From NCBI RefSeq assembly GCF_001426195.1, contig NZ_LMRS01000001.1, positions 312,501 to 376,500 of the forward strand: DNA of 64,000 nucleotides, in the 5' to 3' direction. This DNA comes from Sphingomonas sp. Leaf339. GTDB taxonomy: Bacteria > Pseudomonadota > Alphaproteobacteria > Sphingomonadales > Sphingomonadaceae. Position numbers and translations under genes: made by a program. Positions within the stretch are counted from its first letter, which is position 1. Each line of letters starts with the position of its first letter. The notes beneath the pieces were generated by a model. The model was not told where the DNA came from, searched no databases, and saw only the letters and a program-made list of their open reading frames with translations. Of this stretch, positions 50,046-60,651 are shown piece by piece.

Positions 50046-51347
50046 ATGAAGACGATGATGGCGGCCGTACTGGCCGGATTGCTGGCCACCGCCGCTCAGG
50101 CGCAGGCGCCCGTGCGGGTCACCTATATTCAAGCCGGCACGCTGCTCGACCGCCCCGGCGAGCGGCCACGCGGCAACAGCACCATCATCGTCCGCGACGG
50201 CAAGATCGCCGAAATCCGCGACGGCTTCGTCCCGGCAGAGGCCGGCGCGACATTGGTCGACCTGCGCGACCGCTTCGTGCTGCCCGGCCTGATCGACATG
50301 CATGTCCATCTGCTGGGCATCGGCGGCGATCCGATGCGGTCGCGGTTGACCGCGCTCAATACCGAACTGGCCGACGACGTACTCTATGGTGCCGGCAATG
50401 CGCGCGCGACGCTTCGGGCGGGTTTCACCACCGTCCGCGATCTGGGCGGCGATCCACGCGGCATCCGGGCGCTGCGCGACGCCATCGACCGCGGCGATGT
50501 CGAGGGGCCGACGATCGTCAACGCCGGCGCGCCGATCTCGGTCACGGGCGGGCATGGCGATCCCACCAACGGCCTCGCGGAACCCTTCGCCCATGCGGTG
50601 GCCGCAACGATCGACAACACCTGCGACGGACCCGACGATTGCCGCCGGGCGGTGCGCCGGCAGGTCGGGCTGGGCGCGCAGGTCATCAAGTTCACCGCGA
50701 CCGGCGGCGTCTTGTCGAACGTGTCGGGCGGCCTCGGCCGTGCCTTCACGCCGGAGGAGATGCGATCGATCGTGGATACCGCCCACGGTCTTGGCCGCAA
50801 GGTTGCCGCGCACAGCCACGCCGCCGACGGGACGAAGGCCGCACTGACCGCTGGCGCCGATTCGATCGAACATGCCAGCTTCCTCGATGACGAGGCGGTC
50901 GCGCTGTTCAAGCAGACCGGTGCCTATCTGGTCCCGACCGAGATTGCCCCCGTCGCCGCGCTGGCCCAGGCCCGCGCCGGCGCGCTCCCGCCCGCGACGA
51001 TCCCCAAGGCGGAGGCCGCCGCGGCGGCAATGGTGACGAGCCATCGCAAGGCATTGCAGGCAGGGGTGAAGTTCGCCTTCGGCACCGACAGCGGCGTGTC
51101 GAAGCACGGACTGAACGCTCAGGAATTCGCATTGTTGGTCGACAAGGTGGGGATGACCCCGGCCCAGGCGATCCGCACCGCGACGGTAGCGGCGGCCGAT
51201 CTGCTCGGCCAGTCCGACCGGATCGGCACGCTGGCGCCGGGCAAAGCGGCGGACCTGATCGCCGTCGCCGGATCGCCGCTGGAGGATGTGACCCGGCTGG
51301 AAAAGGTCAGCTTCGTGATGCACGGCGGGGTTGTCGTCGGCGACTGA
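50046..51347 (+). CDS. Secreted metal-dependent amidohydrolase
   Basis: A 433-residue amidohydrolase-superfamily enzyme with a signal peptide (MMAAVLAGLLATAAQAQA). The metal-site motifs are visible: HVHLLG after LPGLIDM, a Lys in QVIKFTATGG, HSHAADG, EHASFLDD and the Asp in FGTDSGVSKHG. This is the pattern of the prolidase-like (Xaa-Pro / imidazolonepropionase-related) group often found in the sphingomonad periplasm. The substrate is unknown; a peptide or lactam is likely. AAGGGGAGAAG lies before the ATG. Confidence 0.88.
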   Translation: MKTMMAAVLAGLLATAAQAQAPVRVTYIQAGTLLDRPGERPRGNSTIIVRDGKIAEIRDGFVPAEAGATLVDLRDRFVLPGLIDMHVHLLGIGGDPMRSRLTALNTELADDVLYGAGNARATLRAGFTTVRDLGGDPRGIRALRDAIDRGDVEGPTIVNAGAPISVTGGHGDPTNGLAEPFAHAVAATIDNTCDGPDDCRRAVRRQVGLGAQVIKFTATGGVLSNVSGGLGRAFTPEEMRSIVDTAHGLGRKVAAHSHAADGTKAALTAGADSIEHASFLDDEAVALFKQTGAYLVPTEIAPVAALAQARAGALPPATIPKAEAAAAAMVTSHRKALQAGVKFAFGTDSGVSKHGLNAQEFALLVDKVGMTPAQAIRTATVAAADLLGQSDRIGTLAPGKAADLIAVAGSPLEDVTRLEKVSFVMHGGVVVGD

Positions 51348-51462
51348 TCCGGCAGGCCGTCGCAGGACCATTGAGCGAACGTCACGAACCGCCTAAACGG
51401 CCGGCAATCCTTCTGAATCAACCCTGCCGCCCCCGCGCTTCGCGGGTCGCGCGGCGCATCAT

Positions 51463-51741
51463 ATGGACAAGAACATGGCTGAAGAACGCGGCGAAGGCAT
51501 GGGCGGCGGACACGTGGCGGCAGACGAACTGCGCCTGCTGATCGAGCGCGCCGAGCGGCTGGAAGAAGAGAAAAAGGGTATTTCGGACGACATCAAGGAC
51601 GTGATGGCCGAGGCCAAGGGCCGGGGTTACGATCCCAAGGCGATCCGCAAGATCCTGTCGATCCGCAAGAAGAAGAAGGAAGAATATCAGGAGGAGGAGG
51701 CGATCCTCGAAGTGTACATGCAGGCGCTGGGCATGATCTAA
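51463..51741 (+). CDS. gapR: GapR-family nucleoid protein (DUF2312)
   Basis: A 92-residue coiled-coil protein closely resembling Caulobacter GapR, which clamps overtwisted DNA ahead of polymerases and is important for replication and cell cycle. [20 protein letters not shown] and [20 protein letters not shown] are the family hallmarks, followed by [20 protein letters not shown]. An ATG at 51475 is an alternative start. A family B repeat directly follows the stop and separates it from the convergent katE. Confidence 0.9.
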   Translation: MDKNMAEERGEGMGGGHVAADELRLLIERAERLEEEKKGISDDIKDVMAEAKGRGYDPKAIRKILSIRKKKKEEYQEEEAILEVYMQALGMI

Positions 51742-51750
51742 TCGACTGGT

Positions 51751-51839
51751 CTGCCCTCACCCTTCCGGCACTTCGTGCGTCCCTCCCTCTCCCGATGGGA
51801 GAGGGAAAAGGCGGCGTAGCCGGCGAAGGGTGAGGGCAG
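51751..51839. repeat. Intergenic inverted repeat, family B copy 2
   Basis: Outer arms CTGCCCTCACCCTT and AAGGGTGAGGGCAG pair perfectly, with inner hairpins CACTTCGTG and CCTCTCCCGATGGGAGAGG. It lies between the convergent gapR and katE and could act as a two-way terminator. Compared with the 14.0-kb copy, the order of inner and outer elements differs, showing that the modules are shuffled. Confidence 0.8.
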
Positions 51840-51860
51840 GGTGGCGACCCCGTTCTTCCG

Positions 51861-53948
51861 TTACGCCAGCGTGCGGACGTTCGGCTCGCGGTCCCAATAC
51901 CGCTTCTTCGCCGCCTCGACGAAGCCGTCCAGATCGGTCACGCCCTCGTCCGGCTCAACGCCAGCCTTGTCGAGCAACGGCTTGGCGGCGGCATTATGGC
52001 CGATCGCCTTCAGATGCCCGAACGCGTCCATCACCCATTGGACGGCTGCACCTTCCTTCACCAACTTGGCACACGCCTCCTTCGACAGGATCACGGCGCA
52101 GGCATCGACCGTTACCGAAGGCTGGCCGAACAGTTGCGCATCTGCCTGAATGGTCGAACCGTCCGACAGCGGCACCTTGCCGACCTTGGGCGCGATCGTC
52201 AGCGGCGTGCCGCCGGCGGCCTTCACCGCATCCTTCACCGCCTTCAGTTCACCGGCGTCGGTGCCGTCGGCGAACAGGATGCCGACGGTGCGGCCTTCCA
52301 GCGTATGCTTCTCCAGCGGACCGCGAATGATGCGGAGCGCCGGCGACAGGTCCATGTCGAGCACCGGCGCGGCGGTCTTCGACGCGGCCGGCAGGTCCAT
52401 CGCGAGGCCATCGGCCACACGCTGTGCCAGCGTTTCATCGACGTTGCGCAGGTTCGCCATCATCGCCGTGCGGATATGCGGCAGCGACACCTTGGACAGT
52501 TCGAACACCAGCGCCGAGGCGAGATGCGCCTGCTCCGCCGGGTCGATCGACCGGAAGAACAACCGCGCCTGGCTGTAGTGATCGGCGAAACTCTCCGGCC
52601 GGATGCGCAGCTTCTGGCCTTCCTCATCGGACGGGAAGGTCTTGTAGCCCTTGGCCGGGTCTTCGCGCGCGCCGGCCTCCTCGCCCGCCTTCGCCAGGCT
52701 GTTCGGCTCGTAATTCGCGCGACCCTTGGGCACCGCCATCTGCATATGGCCATCGCGCTGCTGGTTCATGAACGGGCAACCCGCCGCCTCGGCGCGACCC
52801 TTGGCCGAATTGATCGGCAGCTGGTGGAAATTGACCGAGCCGAGACGCGACAATTGTGTGTCGGTGTAGCTGAACAAGCGACCCTGCAGCAGAGGATCGT
52901 TGGAGAAGCCGATGCCCGGCACGACATGGCTGGGCACGAAGGCCGCCTGCTCCGTCTCCGCGAAGAAATTGTCGGGATAGCGATCGAGGACCATACGGCC
53001 GACGATCTTCACCGGCAGCACTTCCTCCGGGATGATCTTGGTGGCGTCTAGCACGTCATAGGGCTGGCTGTTCGCGAACGCCTCATCGAACAGCTGCACG
53101 CCCAGTTCCCAGGTCGGGAAGTCGCCGCGATCGATGCTCTCGAACAGGTTGCGGCGCTGGAAATCGGGGTCGGCACCAGCGATCTTCACCGTCTCGTCCC
53201 AGATCGTCGAGGCGAGACCCGCCTTCGGCTTCCAGTGGAACTTCACGAAGGTCGATTTGCCTTCCTTGTTGATGAACCGGAAGGTGTGGACGCCGAACCC
53301 CTCCATATTCGCAAAGGTGCGCGGCAGGGTGCGATCCGACATCGCCCACATAATCATGTGGATCGACTCGGGCATCAACGAGATAAAGTCCCAGAAGGTG
53401 TCGTGCGCGGTCGCGGCCTGCGGATAGCCGCGATCCGCCTCCATCTTGGCGGCGTGGATCAGGTCGGGGAACTTGATCGCATCCTGGATGAAGAAGACGG
53501 GGATGTTGTTCCCGACAAGGTCCCAGTTACCCTCGCGGGTATAGAATTTGACGGCGAAGCCACGCACGTCACGCGGGGTGTCGACCGATCCGGCGCCGCC
53601 CGCGACGGTGGAGAAGCGCGTGAACACCTCGGTGCGCTGGCCCTTCTTCTGGAACATGTCCGCGACGGTGATGTCGGCGAGGCTTTCGGTGCACTCGAAA
53701 TAACCATGCGCAGCCGAGCCGCGGGCATGGACGATACGCTCCGGAATGCGCTCATGATCGAAATGATTGATCTTCTCGCGATAGACCTCGTCTTCCAGCA
53801 GCACGGGGCCACGCGCGCCGGCCTTCAGCTGGTTCTGGTTGTCGCTGATCGGCGTGCCGTGATTGGTGGTCAGCACCGGATGGTCGGCATCCGCCACCTG
53901 ATGCGTTTCGCCGCCGTTGCCGGGGTTGAGGTCGATCGTGTCGCTCAT
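51861..53948 (-). CDS. katE: Large-subunit catalase KatE (HPII type)
   Basis: Splits hydrogen peroxide. The 695-residue length and the extra C-terminal domain (about 545-695, a DJ-1/PfpI-like flavodoxin fold: [20 protein letters not shown]) mark it as a clade 2 large catalase. The catalytic His lies in [15 protein letters not shown], the Asn in the VGNNIPVFF segment, and the heme-ligand Tyr in [22 protein letters not shown] precedes the ATG. In other bacteria this enzyme is made mainly in stationary phase. It stands alone, convergent with gapR. Confidence 0.96.
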   Translation of the reverse strand: MSDTIDLNPGNGGETHQVADADHPVLTTNHGTPISDNQNQLKAGARGPVLLEDEVYREKINHFDHERIPERIVHARGSAAHGYFECTESLADITVADMFQKKGQRTEVFTRFSTVAGGAGSVDTPRDVRGFAVKFYTREGNWDLVGNNIPVFFIQDAIKFPDLIHAAKMEADRGYPQAATAHDTFWDFISLMPESIHMIMWAMSDRTLPRTFANMEGFGVHTFRFINKEGKSTFVKFHWKPKAGLASTIWDETVKIAGADPDFQRRNLFESIDRGDFPTWELGVQLFDEAFANSQPYDVLDATKIIPEEVLPVKIVGRMVLDRYPDNFFAETEQAAFVPSHVVPGIGFSNDPLLQGRLFSYTDTQLSRLGSVNFHQLPINSAKGRAEAAGCPFMNQQRDGHMQMAVPKGRANYEPNSLAKAGEEAGAREDPAKGYKTFPSDEEGQKLRIRPESFADHYSQARLFFRSIDPAEQAHLASALVFELSKVSLPHIRTAMMANLRNVDETLAQRVADGLAMDLPAASKTAAPVLDMDLSPALRIIRGPLEKHTLEGRTVGILFADGTDAGELKAVKDAVKAAGGTPLTIAPKVGKVPLSDGSTIQADAQLFGQPSVTVDACAVILSKEACAKLVKEGAAVQWVMDAFGHLKAIGHNAAAKPLLDKAGVEPDEGVTDLDGFVEAAKKRYWDREPNVRTLA

Positions 53949-54028
53949 GGGTAGTCCTTCGATTCAGGTATCCCTGCGACAACGATGGGCCCGGTGCGAT
54001 AGGTCCGCTTAAATCACGTTGCTCTGGA

Positions 54029-55495
54029 TCAAGCAGCCTCCGCCGGCTCCGTCGTCCAGCCTAGGCGGGGGATGGTGATCGAGCGCTTCCCCGACAGGTC
54101 GATCCGCGTCACGAACAGTTCGCGGCTTTCAATGTAGCCGATCAGGCGACGGACACGGCCGAGCGAGCTGGTGCCATAGGTGTGCGCTAGCTCGGTATCG
54201 GACGGGCAGGGACGTGCTTCCTTGGCCGCGCGGGCGACCAGCAGGAACGCGCCCATCATGTCGTCGGGCAAGGTGCCGGCCAGCGCCAGCGCCTCTGCCC
54301 ATTCCTCGTCATGCACGTCGAAGATGCCGGCCCGCGCGCAACTCAGCCGGCGGGTGAAGCCGGGCAGGTCGAGGGGCGGTCTGGCAAGACCGGCCATACG
54401 ACACCGCACCTGGAAATCCTGGAACAGGACGGAGGGCGGGCGGAGCGCGGCGTCGGCATCCGCCACGATGGCGCGCAGCGTGTCGGCATAGATCGCCTCC
54501 ACCTCGTCCGCATCCTTGGCCGGGGCGGGGGCCATCGGCGCGGGCGCGGGGCGGCCGATATCGGCGACCAGTTCGTCTGCGGGGACGAGGCGGGGGCGGG
54601 CCTCGAACGTCATCGGCAGCATCGGTGCATCGACCACCGGTTCGGCGAGCATATCGGCGAGGTCGTACGCCTTGGCGGCGGGAAGCGGCGTCAGTTTGGG
54701 GCTGCCTGACCGTGCAGAGGTATCGACGGTGCCGATCCTGACCGAGACCGGCCGCCGCGACACCGCCGGCCCCAGCGCCATGAAGGTGCCGCGGGGCAGA
54801 TCGCGAATCGCCTCCGCCTGCCGCCGCTCCATGCCGAGCAGATCGGCGGCGCGCGCCATGTCGATGTCGAGGAAGGTGCGCCCCATCAGGAAGTTCGACG
54901 CTTCGGCCGCGACGTTCTTGGCCAGCTTCGCCAACCGCTGCGTCGCGATCACGCCGGCCAGACCACGCTTGCGCCCCCGGCACATCAGGTTGGTCATCGC
55001 CGACAGCGACGCGCGGCGGACCTCCTCCGCCACCTCGCCACCCGTGGTGGGGGCGAACAATTGCGCCTCGTCCACCACGACCAGCGCGGGATACCAATGT
55101 TCGCGCGGCGCATCGAACAGCGCCATCAGGAACGCGGCGGCGCAGCGCATCTGCCCCTCCGCCTCCAATCCTTCGAGGCTGAGGACGACGGAGGCGCGGT
55201 GCTCGCGGATGCGGGTCGCGAATCGGGCGACCTCTGGGATCGAATAATCCGCCGCCTCGATCACGACATGGCCATATGCGGGGCCGAGCGTGACGAAATC
55301 GCCCTCCGGATCGATGATCACCTGTTGCACCTGACCGGCGGATTTTTCGAGCAGGCGGCGCAGCAGATGCGACTTTCCCGACCCCGAATTGCCCTGCACC
55401 AGCAGGCGGGTCGCGAGCAATTCCTCCAGGTCCATGCCGACCGCGCCGCCGCGATCGTCCAATCCCATATCCACGCTGACTGTCATGATCGCGCC
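54029..55495 (-). CDS. HerA-like ATPase (DUF87)
   Basis: A P-loop ATPase of about 488 residues of the HerA/FtsK clan. It has Walker [19 protein letters not shown], Walker [16 protein letters not shown], and the arginine/sensor region [20 protein letters not shown]. HerA proteins form hexameric DNA pumps with a NurA nuclease in archaea; no NurA partner is visible here. The C-terminal 150 residues are specific to this group ([20 protein letters not shown] resembles a winged helix). The start could be 55516, 55495 or 55486. It is divergent from yebC. Confidence 0.8.
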   Translation of the reverse strand, partial: GAIMTVSVDMGLDDRGGAVGMDLEELLATRLLVQGNSGSGKSHLLRRLLEKSAGQVQQVIIDPEGDFVTLGPAYGHVVIEAADYSIPEVARFATRIREHRASVVLSLEGLEAEGQMRCAAAFLMALFDAPREHWYPALVVVDEAQLFAPTTGGEVAEEVRRASLSAMTNLMCRGRKRGLAGVIATQRLAKLAKNVAAEASNFLMGRTFLDIDMARAADLLGMERRQAEAIRDLPRGTFMALGPAVSRRPVSVRIGTVDTSARSGSPKLTPLPAAKAYDLADMLAEPVVDAPMLPMTFEARPRLVPADELVADIGRPAPAPMAPAPAKDADEVEAIYADTLRAIVADADAALRPPSVLFQDFQVRCRMAGLARPPLDLPGFTRRLSCARAGIFDVHDEEWAEALALAGTLPDDMMGAFLLVARAAKEARPCPSDTELAHTYGTSSLGRVRRLIGYIESRELFVTRIDLSGKRSITIPRLGWTTEPAEAA

Positions 55496-55571
55496 CATTT
55501 GGCCCAAGGGCGCCATTGGCGAAAGCCCCTATCGGGCGCTAAGGGCATCGCAACCATTCCAAGAGGCACCG

Positions 55572-56318
55572 ATGGCAGGCCATTCCAAGTTCAAGAACAT
55601 CATGCACCGCAAGGGTGCGCAGGACAAGAAGCGCAGCTCGCTCTTCTCAAAGCTGAGCCGAGAGATCACGGTGGCGGCCAAGATGGGCCTGCCCGATCCC
55701 GACATGAACCCGCGCCTGCGCGCGGCGGTGGCGGCGGCCAAGGCCGCATCGCTGCCCAAGGACAATATCCAGCGCTCGATCGACAAGGCGAGCCGCGGCG
55801 ATGCCGAGAATTACGAGGAGATCCGCTACGAAGGCTTCGGCCCCGGTGGCGTGTCGCTCATCATCGAGGCGCTGACCGACAACCGCAATCGCACCGCGAC
55901 CAACGTGCGTACCGCCGTGGCGAAGAACGGCGGTAATCTGGGCGCCAGCGGTTCGGTGAGCCATGCGTTCGACCGCATGGGCCTGATCAACTATCCCGCC
56001 AGTGTCGGCGATGCCGAAAAGATATTCGAGGCGGCACTGGAAGCGGGCGCCGAGGACGTCTCCTCGTCCGAGGACGGCCACGAGATCTGGACCGCGCAGG
56101 GCGACCTGCACGAAGTCGCCAAGGCACTGGAACCCGTCCTCGGCGAGGCCGAGGGCGCCAAGCTGGCGTGGCGTCCGCAGACGATGGTGGACGTGAACGA
56201 GGACGAGGCCGCGACGCTGTTCAAGCTGATCGATGTGCTGGACGACGACGACGACGTGCAGACGGTGTGGGGCAATTACGAGGTATCCGACGAAGTGATG
56301 GAGAAGCTGGGCGGATGA
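55572..56318 (+). CDS. yebC: YebC/PmpR-family protein
   Basis: A 248-residue member of the YebC/TACO1 family, long annotated as transcriptional regulators and more recently linked to translation of proline-rich stretches. The start [20 protein letters not shown] and [20 protein letters not shown] are signature segments. The acidic C terminus ([17 protein letters not shown]) is usual. It heads a yebC-ruvC-ruvA run, a common arrangement. Confidence 0.95.
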   Translation: MAGHSKFKNIMHRKGAQDKKRSSLFSKLSREITVAAKMGLPDPDMNPRLRAAVAAAKAASLPKDNIQRSIDKASRGDAENYEEIRYEGFGPGGVSLIIEALTDNRNRTATNVRTAVAKNGGNLGASGSVSHAFDRMGLINYPASVGDAEKIFEAALEAGAEDVSSSEDGHEIWTAQGDLHEVAKALEPVLGEAEGAKLAWRPQTMVDVNEDEAATLFKLIDVLDDDDDVQTVWGNYEVSDEVMEKLGG

Positions 56319-56370
56319 TCGTCGTGGGGTGGCGTTTATCCCTCCCGCAAGCGGGAAGGCAGAAAACACC

Positions 56371-56877
56371 ATGATCATCCTCGGTCTTGATCCCGGTCTC
56401 GGCACCACTGGCTGGGGCGTGATCCGCGCCGATGGCAACCGGCTGAGCCATGTCGCCAACGGCCAGATCAAGACCGAACCATCGATGCTGCTCCCCCGTC
56501 GTTTGTCGAACTTGTTCGAGGCACTCGGCCAAGTGATCCGCGCCGAGCGGCCGGACAGCGCCGCGGTGGAGGAGGTGCTGGGCAATTCCAACGCGCAATC
56601 GACGCTGAAGCTGGGTCAGGCGCGCGGCGTCGTGCTGCTGGCGGCGGCGACGGCGGGGTTGCATATCGGCGAATATCATCCCTCGACCGTCAAGAAGGCT
56701 GTGGTCGGCACCGGCGGTGCGGAGAAGCGGCAGATTCAGGCGATGATGGCGGTGTTGTTGCCCGGCGCGAAGCTGGCGGGGCCGGACGCGGCGGATGCGC
56801 TGGCGGTGGCGATCACGCACGCGCATCACCTCGCCAGCGCCGAGGGGCTCGCCCGCCGTGCGAGGGTGATGGCATGA
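56371..56877 (+). CDS. ruvC: Holliday junction endonuclease RuvC
   Basis: Cuts Holliday junctions during recombinational repair. The 168-residue protein shows the four acidic catalytic residues: D7 in ILGLDPGL, the Glu in AAVEEVLGN (about 67), and two Asp in [15 protein letters not shown]. The ATG at 56371 starts directly at the family N terminus. The stop overlaps the ruvA start (ATGA). No LexA box is seen upstream. Confidence 0.96.
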   Translation: MIILGLDPGLGTTGWGVIRADGNRLSHVANGQIKTEPSMLLPRRLSNLFEALGQVIRAERPDSAAVEEVLGNSNAQSTLKLGQARGVVLLAAATAGLHIGEYHPSTVKKAVVGTGGAEKRQIQAMMAVLLPGAKLAGPDAADALAVAITHAHHLASAEGLARRARVMA

Positions 56878-57470
56878 TCGCGCATCTGAAGGGCCGGCTG
56901 GATTCAACCGGCATCGACCATGCGGTGATCGATGTCGGCGGCGTCGGCTATCTGGTCGGCGCGTCCGCCCGCACGCTGGCGGCGATCGGGCCGGTGGGGG
57001 AGGCGGCGACGCTGTTCACCGAGATGCTGGTCGCCGAGGATTTCATCCGCCTGGTCGGCTTCGCCAATGCCGCCGAGCGCGACTGGTTCCGGCTGCTGAC
57101 CGGCGTGCAGGGTGTCGGCGCGCGGGTGGCGCTGGCGATCCTGTCGGCGCTGGAGCCGAACGAACTGGCCCGCGCGATCGCGTCGCAGGACAAGGCGATG
57201 GTGGCCCGCGCGAACGGCGTCGGGCCGAAGCTGGCCGAACGCATCGTCCGCGAATTGAAGGACAAGGTCGGCGCGGTGCCGCTGGGGCCGGGCGCCATCG
57301 CGCAAGCGCTGCCGGTGGGCGCCAGCGCAGATGCGGTGTCGGCCCTGCTCAATCTGGGCTTCCGCCCCGCCGAGGCGGCGACCGCGGTCGCAGCGGCGGA
57401 GGAGGAGCTGGGCGATACCGCCAGCCTCGACGCGCTGGTCCGGCTGGCGCTGCGCAAGGCGTCGCGATAG
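56874..57470 (+). CDS. ruvA: Holliday junction helicase subunit RuvA
   Basis: Binds four-way junctions and recruits the RuvB motor. The 198-residue protein has an N-terminal OB-fold ([20 protein letters not shown]), helix-hairpin-helix motifs in [17 protein letters not shown] and [19 protein letters not shown], and a C-terminal RuvB-binding three-helix domain ([17 protein letters not shown]). It is translationally coupled to ruvC. ruvB is not the next gene; two unrelated genes intervene. Confidence 0.96.
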   Translation: MIAHLKGRLDSTGIDHAVIDVGGVGYLVGASARTLAAIGPVGEAATLFTEMLVAEDFIRLVGFANAAERDWFRLLTGVQGVGARVALAILSALEPNELARAIASQDKAMVARANGVGPKLAERIVRELKDKVGAVPLGPGAIAQALPVGASADAVSALLNLGFRPAEAATAVAAAEEELGDTASLDALVRLALRKASR

Positions 57471-57499
57471 CGTCATCCGCAGATGCAAAGGGCCCGGCC

Positions 57500-58228
57500 A
57501 TGACGACGATCGCGGTGTACAGTCTGAAGGGCGGCGTGGGAAAGACGACGCTGGCGGTGAACCTCGCCTGGGCAGCGGCGACACTGTCGTCGCGGCGGAC
57601 GTTGTTGTGGGACCTCGATGCGCAGGCGGCCGCGAGTTGGGTGATGGGCGTCGACGGGCCGGGTCGGGTCGAGGCGCAGGCGGCGATCCTGAAGGATGCT
57701 GATCCCGACAAGCTGATCCGCGCGACGGCGGTGGATCGCCTGTCGCTGCTGCCAGCCGATGCGTCGCTCCGGCATCTCGACAGGCTGTTCCACGATCTCG
57801 ACAAGAAGAAGCGGCTGGCGAAGCTGGCCGACGGCTTCGCGCGTGATTTCGACCGGATCGTGGTCGACTGCCCACCGGGGCTGACGGACACGTCGGACCA
57901 GATACTCCGCGCCGCCGATCTGGTCGTGGTGCCGGTGATCCCCGCGCCGCTCGCCAGACGCGCGTTCGAAACGGTGGCGGCACATGTCTCGGCGCGCAAA
58001 GGGGCGGGAACACCGCTGATGCCCGTTTTCACGATGGTCGACCGCCGCCGCGCGCTACACCAAGCGGCGCTCGCCGAGCATCCCGACTGGCCCGTCATCC
58101 CAATGGCAAGCGCGGTAGAGGCAATGACCGAACGCCGCGCCCCGGTCGGCACCTATGCGCCGAAATCACCGGGCGCGAAGGCGATCGGCGAGCTGTGGCG
58201 AGCGGTGGAGAAGGCGCTGGCGCGGTAG
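57500..58228 (+). CDS. ParA-family ATPase (orphan)
   Basis: A 242-residue deviant-Walker ATPase: VYSLKGGVGKTTLAVNLAW at the N terminus with the signature Lys, then LLWDLDAQAAASWV and IVVDCPPGLTDTS. ParA-type proteins position DNA, plasmids or protein complexes. No parB gene or parS-like site is next to it, so it is an orphan and may position something other than the chromosome. It lies 29 nt after ruvA on the same strand and may be cotranscribed. Confidence 0.88.
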   Translation: MTTIAVYSLKGGVGKTTLAVNLAWAAATLSSRRTLLWDLDAQAAASWVMGVDGPGRVEAQAAILKDADPDKLIRATAVDRLSLLPADASLRHLDRLFHDLDKKKRLAKLADGFARDFDRIVVDCPPGLTDTSDQILRAADLVVVPVIPAPLARRAFETVAAHVSARKGAGTPLMPVFTMVDRRRALHQAALAEHPDWPVIPMASAVEAMTERRAPVGTYAPKSPGAKAIGELWRAVEKALAR

Positions 58229-58263
58229 CTTTCACCGAAGTCCAATCTCCTTCCCGGCTGGAG

Positions 58264-59052
58264 TCACCGGATGAAATACCCGTTCACTTTCCAGCTGGAT
58301 CCTTCACGCACCATGACGACGGTTTCGACCGCGTCGTGCTTCTGCGCGAAGTTGGTCCTGAACTCGACGATCTCATAATCGCCGGCGGGCACACCGGGAA
58401 GCGAGGTGGTCCTCGTCGCATTCTGGACGGTTCGTGACGATACCTGACCGAGCTGCTGTCGAAGCGGCTGGATCGTGGATGCCCAGCGTGCTTTCTCCAC
58501 CTGTGATTTGAACAGCGCCCCCGCAGCATCCCAGCTTTCGCCCCACCGTCGCTGATCCAGCAACGACACCCATGCACTGGCAGAGATCGCGCCGGGCGAC
58601 CGGAACGTGCTCGGGGTCGTTGCGGCTGGAACGATCTCCGACGTTGGCGGTGATTGCGGCTCGCCGGTCCTGTGAAACGCCGATGACAGCACGGCAGCAG
58701 CGATGATGAGCGACATGATGAGCATTCCTCCACTGAACCAGACGAGCGATTGTCCCACCGGTCCGCGTCGATCCGGATGCGCTGCCTCTGTCCGGTCTGT
58801 CACTGCTCCGGCGACCCCCAATTGCTTGTCCACAAGCGAATTGGGGTCGTTCCGCTCCACCTCGGCCAGTTGCCGTGCCGCTTCGCGACTACTGGCCACG
58901 CCCAGTTTCCGGCGCGCATCTCGCAGCCGCTCGTTCACCGTGTGGATGGACAGGCCGAGGCTGCGCGCGATCGACTTTGCGTCATGACCGCCGAGGAGGA
59001 GCCGCAGGGTCTCCTTTTCGCGTTCGCTGAGTCCCTGCAACCCTTCGCTCAT
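58264..59052 (-). CDS. LuxR-type HTH protein with membrane helix and DUF4019 domain
   Basis: A 262-residue protein of unusual layout: an N-terminal LuxR-type helix-turn-helix (LSEREKETLRLLLGGHDAK, LSIHTVNERLRDARRKLG, about 8-60), a membrane helix (FSGGMLIMSLIIAAAVLSS, about 106-124), and a periplasmic DUF4019 domain (SAWVSLLDQRRWGESWDAA to the end). It probably senses something at the envelope and controls genes from the membrane. The architecture recurs in sphingomonads (recalled). It is read away from ruvB, which begins 163 nt to its right. Confidence 0.85.
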   Translation of the reverse strand: MSEGLQGLSEREKETLRLLLGGHDAKSIARSLGLSIHTVNERLRDARRKLGVASSREAARQLAEVERNDPNSLVDKQLGVAGAVTDRTEAAHPDRRGPVGQSLVWFSGGMLIMSLIIAAAVLSSAFHRTGEPQSPPTSEIVPAATTPSTFRSPGAISASAWVSLLDQRRWGESWDAAGALFKSQVEKARWASTIQPLRQQLGQVSSRTVQNATRTTSLPGVPAGDYEIVEFRTNFAQKHDAVETVVMVREGSSWKVNGYFIR

Positions 59053-59215
59053 TCGACCGGTGACCCTGATCCGCTAGTGGATGTGCCTGCCTATGACATG
59101 GGATGGCCGGTATCCATCAGTTTGGCTGCCAGAACAGTCGTCTATCGGGATGAACTGTAACACTGATTCCATCCCCCCTCGACTTGCCCGCCCCGGTGCC
59201 GCTACGGAACGAAGC

Positions 59216-60235
59216 GTGACCGACGACCGCTTCATGACCGCGACAAAGCGCCCCGAGGACGTCGATGCCGCGCTCCGTCCCAAGAGCCTCGATGATTTCG
59301 TCGGGCAGAAGGCTGCGCGGGAGAATCTGCGCATCTTCATCCAGGCGGCGAAGCAACGGGGCGACGCGCTGGACCATGTGCTGTTCTTCGGCCCGCCAGG
59401 ATTGGGCAAGACGACGCTGGCGCAAATCATCGCGCGCGAGATGGGGGTGGGTTTCCGTGCCACGTCCGGCCCGGTCATTGCCAAGTCGGGGGATCTGGCG
59501 GCGCTGCTGACCAATCTGGAGGACGGCGACGTCCTGTTCATCGACGAAATCCACCGTCTGCAACCAGCGGTCGAGGAAGTGCTGTATCCGGCGATGGAGG
59601 ACCGTGCGCTCGACCTGATGATCGGCGAGGGGCCGTCCGCGCGATCGGTGCGGATCGATCTGCCGCGCTTCACGCTGGTCGGTGCGACGACGCGGCAGGG
59701 GTTGCTGACGACACCGCTCCGCGATCGCTTCGGCATCCCGGTGCGGCTGCAATTCTACACGGTCGAGGAATTGACGCGGGTGGTGACGCGCGCCGCCGGT
59801 CTGCTGGGCCTCGCCATCGCGCCGGACGGCGCCACGGAAGTGGCGCGGCGCGCACGAGGGACACCGCGGATCGCCGGGCGACTGCTGCGCAGGGTACGCG
59901 ATTTCGCCGATGTGGCAGGGGAGCCGATCGTCGACAAGCGTAGCGCCGATGCGGCGCTGACCCGGCTGGAGGTCGACTCGCTGGGGCTGGATGCGATGGA
60001 TCGCCGCTATCTGCACATGATCGCCGACATCTATCGCGGTGGCCCGGTGGGCGTGGAAACGCTGGCAGCCGGTCTGTCGGAACCGCGCGACACGATCGAG
60101 GAAGTGATCGAACCCTATCTGATCCAGCTCGGCCTCGTTGCGCGAACGGCGCGGGGGCGGGTGCTGAACACGGGCGGATGGAAGCATCTGGGGCTTAACC
60201 CGCCGGTCGGCACCGAGGGCGGGTTGTTCGACTGA
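59216..60235 (+). CDS. ruvB: Holliday junction helicase motor RuvB
   Basis: AAA+ ring ATPase that drives branch migration with RuvA. The 339-residue protein has Walker [16 protein letters not shown], Walker [11 protein letters not shown], the sensor [17 protein letters not shown], and a C-terminal winged helix ([18 protein letters not shown]). The GTG at 59216 follows GGAACGAAG and is the best start; an ATG at 59234 has no ribosome-binding site. It is separated from ruvCA by the ParA-like gene and an opposing gene, so it needs its own promoter. Confidence 0.96.
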   Translation: MTDDRFMTATKRPEDVDAALRPKSLDDFVGQKAARENLRIFIQAAKQRGDALDHVLFFGPPGLGKTTLAQIIAREMGVGFRATSGPVIAKSGDLAALLTNLEDGDVLFIDEIHRLQPAVEEVLYPAMEDRALDLMIGEGPSARSVRIDLPRFTLVGATTRQGLLTTPLRDRFGIPVRLQFYTVEELTRVVTRAAGLLGLAIAPDGATEVARRARGTPRIAGRLLRRVRDFADVAGEPIVDKRSADAALTRLEVDSLGLDAMDRRYLHMIADIYRGGPVGVETLAAGLSEPRDTIEEVIEPYLIQLGLVARTARGRVLNTGGWKHLGLNPPVGTEGGLFD

Positions 60236-60245
60236 CTGGTAACGG

Positions 60246-60273
60246 CGTCGTGGGCCGTTGCCGGCCCACGACG
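60246..60273. terminator. Bidirectional hairpin between ruvB and the CsbD-like gene
   Basis: CGTCGTGGGCC, loop GTTGCC, GGCCCACGACG: an 11-bp perfect stem between two convergent genes, 11 nt after the ruvB stop and 5 nt after the other stop. It lacks a clear T-run on either side. Confidence 0.7.
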
Positions 60274-60278
60274 AACGA

Positions 60279-60560
60279 TTACTTGCCGCGCAGCGTGTTG
60301 AGCAGCGCCAGACCAACCACACCGAACAGCGCGGCGGTGGCATAGGGGCGCGCCTGTGCGAAACCCTTGGCCTTGTCGATCGTCGGACCGGGGTTGGCGA
60401 ACACATCCTTGGCAGCGCCAGCCAACTGCTTCGCGTTGCCGGCGAGCTGATCGGCGATGCCCTCGCTCTGCAACGAACGGTCGCCGGTCGCTTTGCCCAG
60501 CGTTTCCTTCAGACCGCCGGTGAGTTCTTGACCTTCGCCCTTCAGGGTGGTGGTGTTCAT
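60279..60560 (-). CDS. CsbD-like stress protein with C-terminal membrane helix
   Basis: A 93-residue protein whose first half matches the CsbD pattern (LKGEGQELTGGLKETLGKAT, ...EGIADQLAGNAKQLAGAAKD). The C-terminal half adds a hydrophobic helix (YATAALFGVVGLALLNTL), which typical CsbD proteins lack. GAAGGAG before the ATG at 60560 fixes the start. CsbD relatives are usually induced by general stress. Role unknown. Confidence 0.82.
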   Translation of the reverse strand: MNTTTLKGEGQELTGGLKETLGKATGDRSLQSEGIADQLAGNAKQLAGAAKDVFANPGPTIDKAKGFAQARPYATAALFGVVGLALLNTLRGK

Positions 60561-60651
60561 GTCGTTTGCTCCTTCGAATACATTCATGGTGAACGCTTTC
60601 AGGGGCGTAACGATCGAACTCGATGTAGGTGCCGCGCGATTTTTTCAGCGG

